DNA from: Sulfurimicrobium sp963741495
GTDB taxonomy: Bacteria; Pseudomonadota; Gammaproteobacteria; Burkholderiales; Sulfuricellaceae
DNA: 64,000 nucleotides
Direction: 5' to 3'
NCBI GenBank assembly: GCA_963741495.1
Contig: CAVUID010000018.1
Span: forward strand, 124,001-188,000
In this document: positions 17,130 through 25,200 of the stretch, piece after piece
Position numbering within the stretch: position 1 is the first letter of the stretch
How the letters are laid out: each line of letters starts with the position of its first letter
Translations under genes and position numbers: made by a program
Notes under the pieces: model-generated
Databases searched by the model: none
Seen by the model: only the letters and a program-made list of their open reading frames with translations
What the model was told of the DNA's origin: nothing

Positions 17130-18191
17130 TCAGACGGCGAGGTCAACCTGTTGTATGGTGCCGGCGGCGCCGTCCTCGCCAAGATAGATGCCGGTGGAGC
17201 GGATCTGGCCGTCGAGGCGGTTGCTGGCGTCCTTGATGCTGAATTCAGTCGAGGCATTGCCAAGGTACAGCGCACCCACACCGACTGCCTTCAGTGTCAC
17301 GAACTGGTCATTGCCCTGGGCGTCCTTGCTCCATACCTTGAGTAGCGAAAATACGGCATCGTTCTCGTCGATCCACCGGTTGCCGTCCTGATCATAAGCC
17401 GCAAGCTCACTGAAACCGTTGCCGCTGGCCGGGCCGAACAGCTCGCTGCCGTTGTTGATCTTGCCATCCTGGTTCTTGTCGAGGGCGAGAAAGCCACTGC
17501 CGGGGACAACAAAGGAAATCTGCTCGGCGCTGCCGTCCGCATCGAGGTCGAAGCTGAACCTGGCGGCAGTCAATTGAGCAGCGCTGCCACTGAAGTTGAT
17601 AACCAGAGGGTCTTTAGCCTGTTGCGCTGCATCGCCCAGGCGCAGGCTGACATCGCTTTGTTCCAGATACTCGCGGCTCATGGAGAGTTGCAGATCGAAG
17701 GTGATTTCCCTGCCATCGGCGGTTCTGACGATGCCCCGGGCATGAAAACGAGTTTGTTCGGCTTCGTAATGGGTTTCATGGCGCTCATATTCGACGCCAT
17801 AACCGGCAGACTGCGCAGCAACCTGTTTCCCGGCGGTCTTGGGGTCCTGCAGGGGCGCCTGCGACGGTGCGCTGGTGACCTGCAAGTCTTTCATCGACAG
17901 GATGCGGATTTTCCTGCCGGTCATGGCTTCTACCATGCTGATGAGCAATTGCATGCGCGGGTCATTGTCCACGGCTTCCTGGGTATCCGAAACGGCATCG
18001 GATTTTTGTGCCGCCTGGCCCCGTTCGGAAATGGAAACCCGGTCCACGGCGGGGCGATTGGCAGCCCTGCCGCGCCCCTCGAAATCCGGGCGTTCCGTTC
18101 CAGCCCAGGCGCGCAATGATTCGCGCACCGAGTGTTTTTCCACGCTGCTATGCTGGCTGCTTAAAACGATGTCTGAACTGGCGATTTTCAT
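17130..18191 (-). CDS. EF-hand/VCBS-like calcium-binding-type protein of unknown function
   Basis: The 353-aa protein (start MKIASSDIVLSSQ at 18191) has no signal peptide. Its N-terminal third is polar and disordered. The C-terminal part carries calcium-loop-like motifs FDLDADGSAEQ, LDKNQDGKINNGSELFG and YDQDGNRWIDENDAVF, in the DxDxDG style of EF-hand and VCBS-type proteins. The role is unknown. It lies between hemH and grpE on the minus strand, probably under its own promoter. Its N-terminus (MKI-SSDI-SSQH) recalls small widespread Proteobacterial proteins annotated only as hypothetical. Confidence 0.65.
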   Translation of the reverse strand: MKIASSDIVLSSQHSSVEKHSVRESLRAWAGTERPDFEGRGRAANRPAVDRVSISERGQAAQKSDAVSDTQEAVDNDPRMQLLISMVEAMTGRKIRILSMKDLQVTSAPSQAPLQDPKTAGKQVAAQSAGYGVEYERHETHYEAEQTRFHARGIVRTADGREITFDLQLSMSREYLEQSDVSLRLGDAAQQAKDPLVINFSGSAAQLTAARFSFDLDADGSAEQISFVVPGSGFLALDKNQDGKINNGSELFGPASGNGFSELAAYDQDGNRWIDENDAVFSLLKVWSKDAQGNDQFVTLKAVGVGALYLGNASTEFSIKDASNRLDGQIRSTGIYLGEDGAAGTIQQVDLAV

Positions 18192-18308
18192 GATCAATCC
18201 CTTGAAGAAAAATGCAAGTTTCCAGCGTTTTCTTGGGATTGTTGGGTGGGGAAGCTTGCCTTTTATTTAGCGGCAGCGTGGGCCGGAACTTTAACGTGAA
18301 ACAGTTTT

Positions 18309-18434
18309 GTGAAGCGTGAAGTCACTCGCTGCGCTTTGTTTGTGAAGCGTGAAATGTAAAACACTCCCCGGAGTCTGCTCTTACATTTCACACTTCACAG
18401 CAAGGGCGCAGCCCAAGCGGCTTCACATTTCACT
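18309..18434 (-). repeat. Heptad inverted array B (downstream of hemH)
   Basis: On the minus strand GTGAAATGTGAAGC opens the element. GTGAAGTGTGAAATGTAA and TTTTACATTTCACGCTTCAC form an inner inverted pair, and GACTTCACGCTTCAC closes it. The inner AGTGACTTCACGCTTCAC context is shared with array D. It begins about 30 bases after the hemH stop. Confidence 0.78.
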
Positions 18435-18462
18435 CATTTTTATGATTCCGGGCGGCAATCCG

Positions 18463-19554
18463 TTAATCCTTTGCCCCCATGGCAAGCGCGCGGGCCTTGC
18501 TTTCCTGGACGGTGGCGGGGTCGGGCGTCTCCTGCAGCCAGCCTTGCAGGTGGTTTAGGGTGATGTCGCACAAGGCGCGGATCCAGTCGTCACGCTCGTT
18601 GAGGCAGGGGATGTAATGAAATTCCTGACCGCCGGCATTGAGGAAATCCGCCTTGCATTCCATGGCGATTTCTTCCAGGGTTTCAAGGCAGTCAGCGGCA
18701 AAGCCGGGGCAGATTACGTCCACCCTTTTGACCCCTTTTTTGCCCAGCATTTGCAGGGTGGGGGCCGTGTAGGGCTGGATCCATTCGGCGCGACCGAAGC
18801 GCGACTGAAATGTGACCAGGAATCGATCGGGGGTGAGGCCCAGCGCTTCAGCCAGCAGACGCCCGGTTTTATGGCATTCGCAGTGATAGGGGTCGCCCTT
18901 GTCCAGCGTGTATCGGGGCACGCCGTGAAAGCTCATGATCAGCTGGTCCGGGCGGCCATGCTGCTGCCAGTGGTCGCGCACGCTGTTGGCCAGTGCGTCT
19001 ATATAACCGGGGTGGTCGTGATAATGTTTTACTGTCCGCAGTTCCGGCATGTTGCGGCTCTCCAGCAGCGTCTGGAACACCGCATCCAGCGCCGATGCCG
19101 TGCTGCTCGCAGCGTATTGCGGATAAAGTGGCAAGGCGAGAATGCGTTCACAGCCCTGTTCCCGCAGCGACGCGATGGCCGAGGGCACGGACGGATTGCC
19201 ATAACGCATGGCGAATTCGATCGCCAGTGGGGCCTTGGTTCGTTCCCCAAGGTAGCCTTGCAGCATCTTCGCCTGTTTGCGGGTGTGGGCGAACAGCGGG
19301 GAGCCTTCGCGGGTCCAGATCTGGGCGTACTTCTGCGCCGATTTGCCGGGGCGGGTGTTGAGAATGATGCCGTTAAGAATCAGCCACCACAGCAGACGTG
19401 GAATTTCGACCACGCGCGGGTCGCTCAGAAACTGCTTGAGATAGGGGCGCAGCGCCTGCCGGGTGGGTGCGTCCGGGGTGCCGAGATTGATCAGCAGGAT
19501 GCCGGTTTTGTCTGGAATGCCGTGGGCGTGGGGGGGCTCTGGAAGATAGGGCAT
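18463..19554 (-). CDS. hemH: Ferrochelatase
   Basis: The 363-aa enzyme inserts Fe2+ into protoporphyrin IX, the last step of haem synthesis. The family pattern is clear: GILLINLGTPDAP near the start, the catalytic His in IMSFHGVPRY, and a late VICPGFAADCLETLEEI segment. It lies 6 bp downstream of hrcA and is probably cotranscribed with it. A heptad inverted array follows. hemB at 51.6 kb serves the same pathway. Confidence 0.96.
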   Translation of the reverse strand: MPYLPEPPHAHGIPDKTGILLINLGTPDAPTRQALRPYLKQFLSDPRVVEIPRLLWWLILNGIILNTRPGKSAQKYAQIWTREGSPLFAHTRKQAKMLQGYLGERTKAPLAIEFAMRYGNPSVPSAIASLREQGCERILALPLYPQYAASSTASALDAVFQTLLESRNMPELRTVKHYHDHPGYIDALANSVRDHWQQHGRPDQLIMSFHGVPRYTLDKGDPYHCECHKTGRLLAEALGLTPDRFLVTFQSRFGRAEWIQPYTAPTLQMLGKKGVKRVDVICPGFAADCLETLEEIAMECKADFLNAGGQEFHYIPCLNERDDWIRALCDITLNHLQGWLQETPDPATVQESKARALAMGAKD

Positions 19555-19560
19555 TTTTTC

Positions 19561-20577
19561 TCAGTGGTAGGAGAGTGCGCTGCCCAGCAGCTTGGCAGTG
19601 ACGTCCACAATCGGGATGACGCGTTCGTAAGCCATGCGGGTCGGCCCGATGACACCCAGCGTGCCGACCACCTGGCCATCTATTTCATACGGGGCGGTAA
19701 CGACGCTGCATTCGTCGAGCGGCACGTGGCCGGATTCGCCGCCGATGAATATCTGCACCCCCTGCGCGCCCTGGCTGACATCCAGCAGCTGGATCAGCGT
19801 GGTTTTCTGCTCGAAGGCATCGAACAGCTTGCGTAGCGAGGTCATGTTGGAAGACAGGTCGTCCACATGCAGCAGGTTTTTTTCGCCCGAAAGGACATAG
19901 CCTTCGCTGGGTTGCAGTGCCTGGCTGCTGGCCTCGAGGGCTGCGGACATGAGTGCGGTCATGTTGAGGTGCAGGCGTTTCAGTTCTTCCTGCATGCGGG
20001 TGCGTGCGTCTTCCAGCGTGCTGCCGGCGTAATTCTGGTTGAAAAAATTGGCAGCCTGGGTCAGTTCTGACGCGGAATAGGATTTGTCGGTCATGATGAT
20101 GCGGTTTTGCACATTGTCGTCAGTAGTGACAATGATTAGCAGAATGCGTTTTTCCGAGAGCGGCAGGAATTCCAGATGGCTAAAGGCCGGCGAGTGACGT
20201 TTTGGCGTCATCACAATGCCCGCAAACTGGGTCAGGTCCGACAGCAGGCGGGAGGCGGAAGCGATAAGCTGCTGCTTGTCGGCCGGGTGGAGCTGATTTT
20301 CCAGTTGGTGGAGTTGAACTGCGTCCAGAGGCTGAATTTTGAGCAGGGTGTCGACGAAAAAACGATAGCCTCGCGGCGTCGGGATTCTTCCGGCGGAAGT
20401 GTGCGGGCTGATGATGAAGCCCATTTCCTCGAGGTCTGCCATGGCATTGCGGATGGTGGCAGCGGAGAGGTCGAGGCCGGAATATTTGGACAGCGTGCGC
20501 GAGCCAACCGGCTGTCCTTCAGCGATATAGCGTTCGACCAATGTTTTCAGCAGTAATTGTGAGCGTTCATTAAGCAT
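19561..20577 (-). CDS. hrcA: Heat-inducible transcription repressor HrcA
   Basis: The 338-aa protein has the N-terminal winged-helix segment LVERYIAEGQPVGSRTLSKYSGLDLS-ATIRNAMADLEE and the C-terminal GAF-like domain of HrcA. HrcA represses CIRCE-controlled genes such as groE. No CIRCE element is seen in this window, so its targets lie elsewhere. It is divergent from nadK, with 60 bp between start codons. Confidence 0.95.
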   Translation of the reverse strand: MLNERSQLLLKTLVERYIAEGQPVGSRTLSKYSGLDLSAATIRNAMADLEEMGFIISPHTSAGRIPTPRGYRFFVDTLLKIQPLDAVQLHQLENQLHPADKQQLIASASRLLSDLTQFAGIVMTPKRHSPAFSHLEFLPLSEKRILLIIVTTDDNVQNRIIMTDKSYSASELTQAANFFNQNYAGSTLEDARTRMQEELKRLHLNMTALMSAALEASSQALQPSEGYVLSGEKNLLHVDDLSSNMTSLRKLFDAFEQKTTLIQLLDVSQGAQGVQIFIGGESGHVPLDECSVVTAPYEIDGQVVGTLGVIGPTRMAYERVIPIVDVTAKLLGSALSYH

Positions 20578-20624
20578 CGTCCCATTTTACTGATTTGCAT
20601 CTCTTGCGGGCAATAACTTGCGGT

Positions 20625-20630
20625 TATAAT
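20625..20630 (+). promoter_or_regulatory. nadK -10 element, possibly driving a leaderless transcript
   Basis: A consensus TATAAT ends 7 bases before the nadK ATG, which would place the transcript start at about 20637. No Shine-Dalgarno is visible. The -35 is weak (TCTTGC at 17 bp). Confidence 0.55.
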
Positions 20631-20637
20631 TCCTGCA

Positions 20638-21510
20638 ATGAATACACCCTTCCAGACGGTTGCCCTGATTGGCAAATACAATAGCGCCGAGCTAGGCGAG
20701 CCTTTGTTGCGTCTGGCGGCTTTTCTCAGGCAGCGCAATCTGGAGGTATTGCTGGCGCAACAGACTGCAGAGCGCATCGGGCCGGTGCCTTATGCCGCAG
20801 TGAGCATGGCCGAAATCGGTGCGCGCGCTGATCTGGCCGTGGTCCTTGGCGGCGATGGCACGATGCTGAACATTGCGCGCGAGCTGATCGAATTCGATGT
20901 GCCACTCGTGGGCGTGAATCAGGGGCGGCTGGGTTTTCTGACTGATGTTTCCATAGAGCAAATGCTTGGAACCATGGAGGAAATACTTGAGGGCGAATAC
21001 ACCGCCGAGGAGCGTTTTCTGCTTCACACCGCCGTGCGCCGTCAGGGGCAGATTGTTTTTCAGGCCTATGCTTTTAATGATGTGGCGGTGAGCAAGGGGG
21101 TGTCAGGGCGCCTGATCGAGCTGGAGGTGTTCATCGATGGCCAGTTTGTCTATAGCCAGCGCTCCGATGGGTTGGTGGTGGCGACGCCTACTGGATCCAC
21201 GGCTTATGCCTTGTCCGCCGGTGGCCCCATTCTGCATCCCACGCTGGAAGCGATGGTGCTGGTGCCGATTTGCCCGCATACCCTGAGCAATCGTCCGATT
21301 GCGGTCAATAGCCATAGCGTGGTGGAAATTCTCGTATTGCACGCGGTTGATGCCACTGCGCACTTCGATGGCCAGAGCCATATGGATCTGCAACAGAATG
21401 ACTGGGTCGTGGCGCGTCGTTCAGAAAACAACATTCGCCTGATTCATCCGCTGGGTCACAGTTATTACGATACCTTGCGCCAGAAGTTGCATTGGGGTGA
21501 GAAGCTTTAA
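20638..21510 (+). CDS. nadK: NAD kinase
   Basis: The 290-aa enzyme phosphorylates NAD to NADP. It has the GGDGTML nucleotide motif near residue 71 and the VATPTGSTAYALSAGGP signature. Length matches bacterial NadK. The stop codon is followed directly by the recN ATG (TAAATG), so the two are an operon, as in many Beta- and Gammaproteobacteria. The start codon lies only 7 bases after a TATAAT. Confidence 0.96.
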   Translation: MNTPFQTVALIGKYNSAELGEPLLRLAAFLRQRNLEVLLAQQTAERIGPVPYAAVSMAEIGARADLAVVLGGDGTMLNIARELIEFDVPLVGVNQGRLGFLTDVSIEQMLGTMEEILEGEYTAEERFLLHTAVRRQGQIVFQAYAFNDVAVSKGVSGRLIELEVFIDGQFVYSQRSDGLVVATPTGSTAYALSAGGPILHPTLEAMVLVPICPHTLSNRPIAVNSHSVVEILVLHAVDATAHFDGQSHMDLQQNDWVVARRSENNIRLIHPLGHSYYDTLRQKLHWGEKL

Positions 21511-23169
21511 ATGCTCCTTTCCTTAAGTATCCGGGATTTTGTCATTGTTGATCGGTTGGCGCTGGAGTTTGAGCCTGGCTTCACTGTGCTGACCGGTGAA
21601 ACCGGCGCCGGCAAGTCGATCCTGATCGACGCCCTGGCCCTGGTGCTGGGTGAACGGGCCGATGCCGGCGTGGTGCGTGCCGGTTGCCAGCGGGCAGAAA
21701 TTTCGGCTGAATTCGATAGCGCCAAAATCACGGTGCTCGAAACGTGGCTGGATGAAAACGGGCTGCTGGATGAGCCCGGTGTGTGCCTGATGCGACGAAC
21801 CATTGATGAGAGTGGGCGCTCACGTTCATACATCAATGGCGCTGCCGTTACACTGCAACAGTTGCGCGAGGCGGGGGAGTGCCTGGTCGATATTCACGGC
21901 CAGCATGCGCACCAGTCCCTGCTCAAACCAGCGGCTCAGCGTGAACTTCTCGACGGTTATGCCGGGCTCGGGGCGTTGGCTCGCGAAGTGGCAGGGGATT
22001 ACCGCAACTGGCAGACCTTGCTTGGCCGTTGCCTGGCGTGGGAGCAGGATTCCGCCGCTACTGCAGCCGAGCTGGCGCAGCTGGAGTGGCAAGTGCAAGA
22101 ATTGCAGGCGCTGAACCTGGGGTCGGAAGAATGGGCGGAATTGCAGGCTGAGCACGCCCGTCTCGCGCATTCCGCGAGCCTGCTGGAAAATGCCCAATAC
22201 GCAGTGGAATTGCTTGCCGAGGGCGAGCATGCCCTGCTGCCTCAGCTCAATGGCTTGATCGGGCGGATCAACAAGGTGCTGGAATTTGATCCCGCGCTGG
22301 GCGAGCCTTTGGGTATGCTCGATTCGGCTGCTGCCCAGATGCAGGAGGCGGCCTACGGCCTGCGTCATTATGTACAACGTCTGGACCTGGACCCTGATCG
22401 ATTGCGCCAGATCGAGCAGCGGCTGGAGCAAGTCCATGACATGGCGCGTAAATACCGGATTGCGGCGGAGCAACTGCCGCAATTGTTGCAGGAGAGTCTC
22501 GTTCGGCTGGCTGAGTTGCAGCAGCTTGGCTCGGCAGAGGCATTGCGCAGCCAGGAAGCGGAAGCGCATGGGGTTTATATGGCCAGGGCCGGGGAATTGA
22601 GTTTGGCCCGGCAGCGTGCGGCGCAGGAACTGGGCTCAAAAGTAAGCGAGGTGATGCAGCATCTGGCGATGGCCGGCGGCTGCTTCGAAGTCGCGCTCCA
22701 TGCGCTGGCAGAGGGGAATGCGCATGGCCTGGAGCAGGTGGATTTTCTGGTGAGTTCGCATTCCAGCCTGACGCCCAAGCCCCTGGCCAAGGTGGCCTCC
22801 GGTGGCGAGCTGTCGCGCATCAGCCTGGCGATTCAGGTGGTGACCAGCAAAGTGGCGGCAGTCCCCACCCTGATATTCGACGAGGTGGATGTAGGTATCG
22901 GCGGCGGCGTGGCGGAAGTGGTGGGCAAAATGTTGCAAGGGCTGGGAAGCGAGCGCCAGGTGCTTTGCATAACCCATCTGCCCCAGGTGGCGGCTTTGGG
23001 CCACCAGCACTGGCGGGTGAGCAAGATTACGCAGGACGGTCAGGTGGTGAGCCGGATTGAGGTGCTTGATCAGGCGCAGCGTATCGAGGAAGTGGCGCGC
23101 ATGCTGGGTGGCGTGACCATTACGGATACGACCCGACAGCATGCGGCGGAGATGCTGGGGGCGCAGTAA
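21511..23169 (+). CDS. recN: DNA repair protein RecN
   Basis: The 552-aa SMC-like ATPase has Walker A GETGAGKSILID near residue 30, a long central coiled coil (about residues 150-360), the signature ASGGELSRISLA and Walker B PTLIFDEVDVGIGG. RecN acts at double-strand breaks in recombinational repair. It is fused end to end with nadK. A CTAG-ended palindromic element begins three bases after the stop. Confidence 0.96.
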   Translation: MLLSLSIRDFVIVDRLALEFEPGFTVLTGETGAGKSILIDALALVLGERADAGVVRAGCQRAEISAEFDSAKITVLETWLDENGLLDEPGVCLMRRTIDESGRSRSYINGAAVTLQQLREAGECLVDIHGQHAHQSLLKPAAQRELLDGYAGLGALAREVAGDYRNWQTLLGRCLAWEQDSAATAAELAQLEWQVQELQALNLGSEEWAELQAEHARLAHSASLLENAQYAVELLAEGEHALLPQLNGLIGRINKVLEFDPALGEPLGMLDSAAAQMQEAAYGLRHYVQRLDLDPDRLRQIEQRLEQVHDMARKYRIAAEQLPQLLQESLVRLAELQQLGSAEALRSQEAEAHGVYMARAGELSLARQRAAQELGSKVSEVMQHLAMAGGCFEVALHALAEGNAHGLEQVDFLVSSHSSLTPKPLAKVASGGELSRISLAIQVVTSKVAAVPTLIFDEVDVGIGGGVAEVVGKMLQGLGSERQVLCITHLPQVAALGHQHWRVSKITQDGQVVSRIEVLDQAQRIEEVARMLGGVTITDTTRQHAAEMLGAQ

Positions 23170-23171
23170 AA

Positions 23172-23338
23172 CTAGTGGTCTGCTTCGTAAATCAAGGAAC
23201 ATCATGAAAACGATGGATTCCGGTGTATGGCAAGGCGCGAACCGCAGCAATAGCCAAGGCTATTGCGAGGATGAGCAACGCCGCCATGGGCCGGAAGACG
23301 CGTTTTCATGTTCCGGCATTTGCGAAGCAGACCACTAG
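23172..23338. mobile_element. CTAG-ended MITE-like element between recN and fur
   Basis: Terminal arms CTAGTGGTCTGCTTCG and CGAAGCAGACCACTAG are perfect complements. Pairing continues as GGAACATCATGAAAACG against CGTTTTCATGTTCC. The centre has GCAATAGCC-AA-GGCTATTGC. The right arm supplies the TAG stop of fur. It could be an IS630-type MITE (CTAG target) and also act as a bidirectional terminator for the convergent genes. Confidence 0.72.
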
Positions 23339-23760
23339 GCCTTGTGCGGGCAATCATCCTTGATGCAGTCGGCGTAGAGGTAAAGCGAGTGTTCCTGAAT
23401 GCGGAAGCCGCGCTCCTTGGCGACCTGCTCCTGCCGACGTTCGATTTCCGGATCGTAAAACTCTTCTACCAGCCCGCATTGCAAACAGACCAGATGGTCG
23501 TGATGGTGACCCTCGTTGAGTTCGAATACCGCCTTGCCGCCCTCGAAGTGGTGGCGCACCAGCAGTCCCGCCGCCTCGAATTGGGTCAGGACGCGATAAA
23601 CTGTCGCCAGACCTACATCCACGTCTTCCGCGAGCAGGATGCGATATACGTCCTCAGCGGTCAGATGGCGTACTTCGCTGGTCTCAAACAGGTTGAGAAT
23701 TTTTAGCCGCGGCAGCGTGGCCTTGAGGCCGACATTTTTCAGGTCGTTGGGTTGGCTCAT
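23335..23760 (-). CDS. fur: Ferric uptake regulator Fur
   Basis: The 141-aa regulator has the winged-helix domain (LKATLPRLKILNLFETS, TVYRVLTQFEAAGLLVRHHF) and the metal site HHHDHLVCLQCGLVEEF. Fur represses iron-uptake genes when bound to Fe2+. It is divergent from bamE, an arrangement common in Betaproteobacteria. Its TAG stop lies in the terminal arm of a MITE-like element, so the last codons may have been reshaped by the insertion. Confidence 0.96.
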   Translation of the reverse strand: MSQPNDLKNVGLKATLPRLKILNLFETSEVRHLTAEDVYRILLAEDVDVGLATVYRVLTQFEAAGLLVRHHFEGGKAVFELNEGHHHDHLVCLQCGLVEEFYDPEIERRQEQVAKERGFRIQEHSLYLYADCIKDDCPHKA

Positions 23761-23887
23761 AATTGGCTGGCTCGAATGTACCCGGAGGAATAATTTAGGC
23801 TATCATAATATAACAAGCTGTTTAAACACAGGCTCGGGGTCTGTATTAAGCAGCTTGTTAACTTTCATGAACAACAAAAGCTCACCC

Positions 23888-24274
23888 ATGCGCCTATCCA
23901 TTATTGCTCTGGCTTTTCTCCTGCCAGCCTGTTCCTACATTCCCATGGCTCCGTCGGTGTACAAGATCGATATCCAGCAGGGTAACGTGGTGACGCAGGA
24001 CATGCTGTCCCGCCTCAAGCCCGGCATGACCCGATCCCAAGTGCGCTTTATTCTGGGAACGCCGCTGGTGACCGATGTTTTTCATCCCAACCGCTGGGAT
24101 TATGTCTATCGCTACCAGAAAGCCGGAAAATTGACGGAGCAGAGCCGTGTTACGGCGGTATTCGAAAACGATTTGCTGTTGCGCATCGAAGGTGACGTGG
24201 TTCCGGCCGCCAATGCCAGGCCTGAGGCTGGCGCGGCGCCCGTTGAGGCTCAGTCAGCGCCGAAAGCGGAATGA
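23888..24274 (+). CDS. bamE: Outer membrane assembly lipoprotein BamE
   Basis: The 128-aa protein has a lipobox (FLLPAC) with lipid-bearing Cys near residue 15. The SmpA/OmlA domain follows, with GNVVTQDMLSRLKPGMTRSQV-FILGTPLV and RWDYVYRYQ. BamE is part of the BAM machine that inserts beta-barrel proteins. An in-frame ATG at 23867 would add seven residues, and neither start has a clear Shine-Dalgarno. The stop overlaps the dapB ATG. Confidence 0.92.
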   Translation: MRLSIIALAFLLPACSYIPMAPSVYKIDIQQGNVVTQDMLSRLKPGMTRSQVRFILGTPLVTDVFHPNRWDYVYRYQKAGKLTEQSRVTAVFENDLLLRIEGDVVPAANARPEAGAAPVEAQSAPKAE

Positions 24275-25077
24275 GTATGCTGAATATTGCAATTGCGGGC
24301 AGTTCTGGAAGAATGGGGCGGGCCCTGCTGGAGGCGGTGGCGCAAATGCCGGACATGCGTGTCCATGCCGCGCTGGAGCGTGCGGGTAGCCCCTATTTGG
24401 GCAAAGATTCGGGAGAATTGATTGGTTCGCCCAATGGTGTGCTGATTCGCGAGGACGTTGCTGTTGCGCTGCGTGGTTGCGATGTGCTGATCGATTTCAC
24501 CCGCCCCGAGGCGACGCTGCAGCACATGGCGTTGTGCCGCGCGCAGGGTGTGAAAATGGTGGTCGGCACGACCGGCTTTACGCCCGAGCAGAAGGAAAAG
24601 ATTTTTGATGTCAGCCGTGATTGCGGGATTGTTTTTGCGCCGAACATGAGCGTGGGCGTCAACCTGCTGTTCAAGTTGCTGGATACGGCGGCCCGGGTGC
24701 TGAACGAAGGTTACGATATCGAAGTTCTGGAGGCGCATCACCGCCACAAGGTGGATGCGCCCTCGGGCACGGCCCTGCGCCTGGGCGAGGTGGTGGCAGA
24801 GGCGCTGGGGCGCGATCTGGCCGAGTGTGCGGTGTATGGCCGAGAAGGGGTGACTGGCGAACGCTCGCCTTCGACTATCGGTTTCGCCACTGTGCGCGGC
24901 GGCGATATCGTGGGCGATCATACGGTTTTGTTTGCCGGCATCGGCGAGCGCGTGGAAATTACCCACAAGGCCAGCAGTCGAGCCACCTTTGCCCTCGGCG
25001 CTCTGCGCGCCGCGCGCTTCCTTGCCGGGCGGGGTGCGGGGCTGTATGACATGCAGGATGTGCTCGGGCTGCGTTGA
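24271..25077 (+). CDS. dapB: 4-hydroxy-tetrahydrodipicolinate reductase
   Basis: The 268-aa enzyme makes tetrahydrodipicolinate for lysine and diaminopimelate. It shows the Rossmann GSSGRMGRALLEA motif, VGTTGFTPEQ, and the catalytic EAHHRHKVDAPSGTA. The ATG overlaps the bamE TGA. The TTGAAT -35 box of the carA promoter overlaps its own stop codon. lysC at 44 kb begins the same pathway. Confidence 0.96.
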   Translation: MSMLNIAIAGSSGRMGRALLEAVAQMPDMRVHAALERAGSPYLGKDSGELIGSPNGVLIREDVAVALRGCDVLIDFTRPEATLQHMALCRAQGVKMVVGTTGFTPEQKEKIFDVSRDCGIVFAPNMSVGVNLLFKLLDTAARVLNEGYDIEVLEAHHRHKVDAPSGTALRLGEVVAEALGRDLAECAVYGREGVTGERSPSTIGFATVRGGDIVGDHTVLFAGIGERVEITHKASSRATFALGALRAARFLAGRGAGLYDMQDVLGLR

Positions 25078-25102
25078 ATCAAGCCCGGTTTTACAGTATA
25101 AT
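25074..25102 (+). promoter_or_regulatory. Sigma-70 promoter of carA
   Basis: TTGAAT (25074-25079), a 17-bp spacer and TATAAT (25097-25102) give an excellent housekeeping promoter. The leader of about 90 nt contains GCGGGA / TCCCGC and CGGGCCC / GGGCCC dyads, which could be structured. Confidence 0.8.
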
Positions 25103-25200
25103 TTCACGCAGTTAGTGCAGGCGGGATGGGCGGAAAGCCTGTCCCGCTTTGCATGTCCGGGCCCGGTTCGGGCCCCTCGATACAGATTCGGAGAGTTCTT

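Noticed and set aside
20578..20637. CIRCE operator expected near hrcA
   Set aside because: No TTAGCACTC-N9-GAGTGCTAA or close variant is present in the hrcA-nadK gap or upstream of grpE.
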